Shown here in pieces: positions 6,732 through 8,190 of a stretch of DNA of 8,190 nt. Made by a program: the position numbers and the translations under genes. Under the pieces are notes generated by a model. That model saw nothing but the letters and a program-made list of their open reading frames with translations. It had not been told where the DNA came from and did not search any database. The DNA is taken from NCBI GenBank assembly GCA_031284765.1, contig JAITXK010000164.1, forward strand, positions 1-8,190, given 5' to 3'. How positions within the stretch are numbered: position 1 is the first letter of the stretch; every line of letters begins with the position of its first letter. Source of the stretch: Candidatus Symbiothrix sp. GTDB lineage: Bacteria; Bacteroidota; Bacteroidia; Bacteroidales; Azobacteroidaceae.

Positions 6732-6755
6732 CGATAAAACAACAAGACAATATAT

Positions 6756-8024
6756 ATGAAAGCATTAATGTTTGGTTGGGAATTTCCACCCCATATCTTA
6801 GGCGGCTTAGGCACAGCCAGCTACGGATTGACCAAAGGTATGTCCATGCAACCCGACATGGAGATTACTTTCGTAATGCCCAAACCCTGGGGTGATGAAG
6901 ACCAAAGTTTTCTCCGCCTGATTGGCTCCTGCAATACTCCCGTTGTGTGGAAAGACGTGAACTTGGACCAAGTGCAGGAAAGTATCGGCAAGTATATGCA
7001 TCCGCAACTGTATTTCGATTTACGTAACCATATCTATGCTAATTTCAGCCATTATCAGACCAATGAATTGGGCTGTATCAACTTCTCGGGGCGGTATCCC
7101 GATAATCTGTTGGAAGAAATCAATAATTATTCCATCGTGGCGGGGGTGATTGCCCGCACCATTCCATGCGACATCATCCATTCGCACGACTGGTTGACCT
7201 ATCCCGCGGGTATTCACACGAAAACCGTTACCGGTAAACCATTAGTCATTCACGTCCATGCAACGGATTTCGACCGCAGCCGGGGACAAGTCAATCCCAC
7301 CGTTTACGGAATCGAAAAAGACGGGATGGACCATGCTGACCATATTATTACCGTCAGCCATCTGACCCGCAATACGGTTATCGAAAAATATCATCAAGAC
7401 CCACGCAAGGTAACCACCATCCACAATGCCGTGGAGCCAATGAGTCCCGAAGTCGCCGCCATTCAATCCAAGAAAAGCACGAAAGACAAAGTCATTACCT
7501 TTTTGGGTCGGATTACCATGCAGAAAGGGCCTGAATATTTTGTGGAAGCCGCCGCCAAAGTGTTGTCGAAAACCGATAACGTCCGCTTTGTGATGGCCGG
7601 CAATGGCGATATGATGAATCAAATGATTCGTTTGGCTGCCCAGCGAAACATTTCCGACCGCTTCCATTTTACCGGATTTATGAAAGGCAAGCAAGTGTAT
7701 GAAGTCTTGAAATCGAGCGACGTGTATGTGATGCCTTCGGTTTCGGAACCGTTCGGCATTTCGCCTTTGGAAGCCATGCAATGCGGCGTGCCAACCATTA
7801 TTTCCAAACAATCGGGTTGTGCCGAAATTCTGGAAAAAGCCATTAAAACCGATTATTGGGATATTGAGGCTATGGCCGATGCCATGTATTCCATCGTTTC
7901 CTATCCTGCCATGGCTGATTATTTAAGTGTAGAAGGGAAAAATGAAGTGGACAAGATTACGTGGGAAAAAGCGGGACATAAAGTTCGTACCATATATGAT
8001 ATGCTTCTGGCATCCCGTGCGTAA
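6756..8024 (+). CDS. GT-B glycosyltransferase, glycogen/starch-synthase-like
   Basis: This 422-residue cytoplasmic protein has two Rossmann-type domains. The N-terminal domain opens MKALMFGWEFPPHILGGLGT, where GGLG (16-19) corresponds to the nucleotide-sugar loop of starch/glycogen synthases, and contains DIIHSHDW (139-146) and VIHVHATDFDRSRG (164-177). The C-terminal domain (about 245-415) has FLGRITMQKGPEYF with Arg252 and Lys257, MAGNGD (280-285), and the EX7E motif Glu331-Glu339 in EPFGISPLE, followed by MQCGVPTIIS. These are features of GT4/GT5 retaining transferases. In Bacteroidales this gene lies between the debranching enzyme and GH57 amylase genes and is taken to be the glycogen synthase. 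It is shorter than classical GlgA (about 480 residues), as is usual for this lineage. The donor (ADP- or UDP-glucose) cannot be told from the sequence. The 24- and 29-base gaps on either side support cotranscription. Confidence 0.9.
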   Translation: MKALMFGWEFPPHILGGLGTASYGLTKGMSMQPDMEITFVMPKPWGDEDQSFLRLIGSCNTPVVWKDVNLDQVQESIGKYMHPQLYFDLRNHIYANFSHYQTNELGCINFSGRYPDNLLEEINNYSIVAGVIARTIPCDIIHSHDWLTYPAGIHTKTVTGKPLVIHVHATDFDRSRGQVNPTVYGIEKDGMDHADHIITVSHLTRNTVIEKYHQDPRKVTTIHNAVEPMSPEVAAIQSKKSTKDKVITFLGRITMQKGPEYFVEAAAKVLSKTDNVRFVMAGNGDMMNQMIRLAAQRNISDRFHFTGFMKGKQVYEVLKSSDVYVMPSVSEPFGISPLEAMQCGVPTIISKQSGCAEILEKAIKTDYWDIEAMADAMYSIVSYPAMADYLSVEGKNEVDKITWEKAGHKVRTIYDMLLASRA

Positions 8025-8053
8025 ATGAAATCATTAACAACATATATATTATT

Positions 8054-8190
8054 ATGAAAACCATCTGTTTTTACTTTCAAATTCATCAACCATTTCGTCT
8101 AAAACGTTACCGATTCTTCGATATTGGCGCCGATCATTATTATTATGATGACTTTGCCAATGAAGAGATTATTCATGGAATTGCCGAACG
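8054..8190 (+). CDS. GH57 alpha-amylase family protein, N-terminal 45 residues (3' truncated by window)
   Basis: An ATG at 8054 opens a frame that continues beyond the window end. The protein begins MKTICFYFQIHQPFRLKRYR, then FFDIGADHYYYDDFANEEII. The IHQP at residues 10-13 is conserved region 1 (HQP) of glycoside hydrolase family 57, and the whole N-terminus is typical of the Bacteroidales members that follow the debranching enzyme and glycosyltransferase. GH57 enzymes act on alpha-glucans as amylases, 4-alpha-glucanotransferases or branching enzymes; the specific activity and the catalytic Glu and Asp lie outside the window. No signal peptide is seen, which agrees with a cytoplasmic role in glycogen metabolism. 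It is 29 bases downstream of the glycosyltransferase and belongs to the same operon. Confidence 0.88.
   Translation, partial: MKTICFYFQIHQPFRLKRYRFFDIGADHYYYDDFANEEIIHGIAE

Noticed and set aside
7242..7811. Minus-strand 189-codon open frame inside the glycosyltransferase gene
   Set aside because: It overlaps the conserved C-terminal Rossmann domain and EX7E region on the other strand. The peptide is His- and Phe-rich in the manner of reverse-complement artefacts.

Overview
The window comes from a member of the Bacteroidetes, most likely the order Bacteroidales. This rests on the gene order GH133-type debranching enzyme, GT-B glycosyltransferase and GH57 amylase, on proteins that read like Bacteroidales homologues, on A-rich leaders with little Shine-Dalgarno sequence, and on a match to the TAnnTTTG -7 promoter box. 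Genus and species cannot be fixed from the sequence.

Bases 1-3784 hold an envelope-defence locus. It contains the C-terminal end of a bacterial alpha-2-macroglobulin (protease trap) and a complete penicillin-binding protein 1C (pbpC). These two genes are usually direct neighbours. Here about 1.03 kb separates them, carrying an A+T-richer KilA-N domain gene and a 38-codon reading frame. Near-identical short repeats, AATCCCTAT and AATCCCCTAT, flank this material and suggest a later insertion.

Bases 3785-4790 carry no intact gene and look like a place where elements and debris collect. In order there are: an 85-bp palindromic element with ATTGCGAG/GAAGC-type arms; a five-unit tandem array of about 42 bp whose first four units each keep a GC-rich hairpin; the C-terminal remnant of a DUF4349-type membrane protein; an imperfect inverted repeat of 93 bp enclosing a 20-codon frame; and A+T-rich sequence with a candidate promoter for the next operon.

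Bases 4791-8190 are a tight, co-directional alpha-glucan (glycogen) operon: amylo-alpha-1,6-glucosidase, a starch/glycogen-synthase-like glycosyltransferase, and the first 45 codons of a GH57 alpha-amylase or glucanotransferase. Gaps of 24 and 29 bp point to one transcript. Together they would build, trim and remodel intracellular alpha-glucan.

No RNA gene, CRISPR array or insertion-sequence transposase was seen. The best leads are the KilA-N cassette and the hairpin array. I see no clear evidence for a wholly new system.
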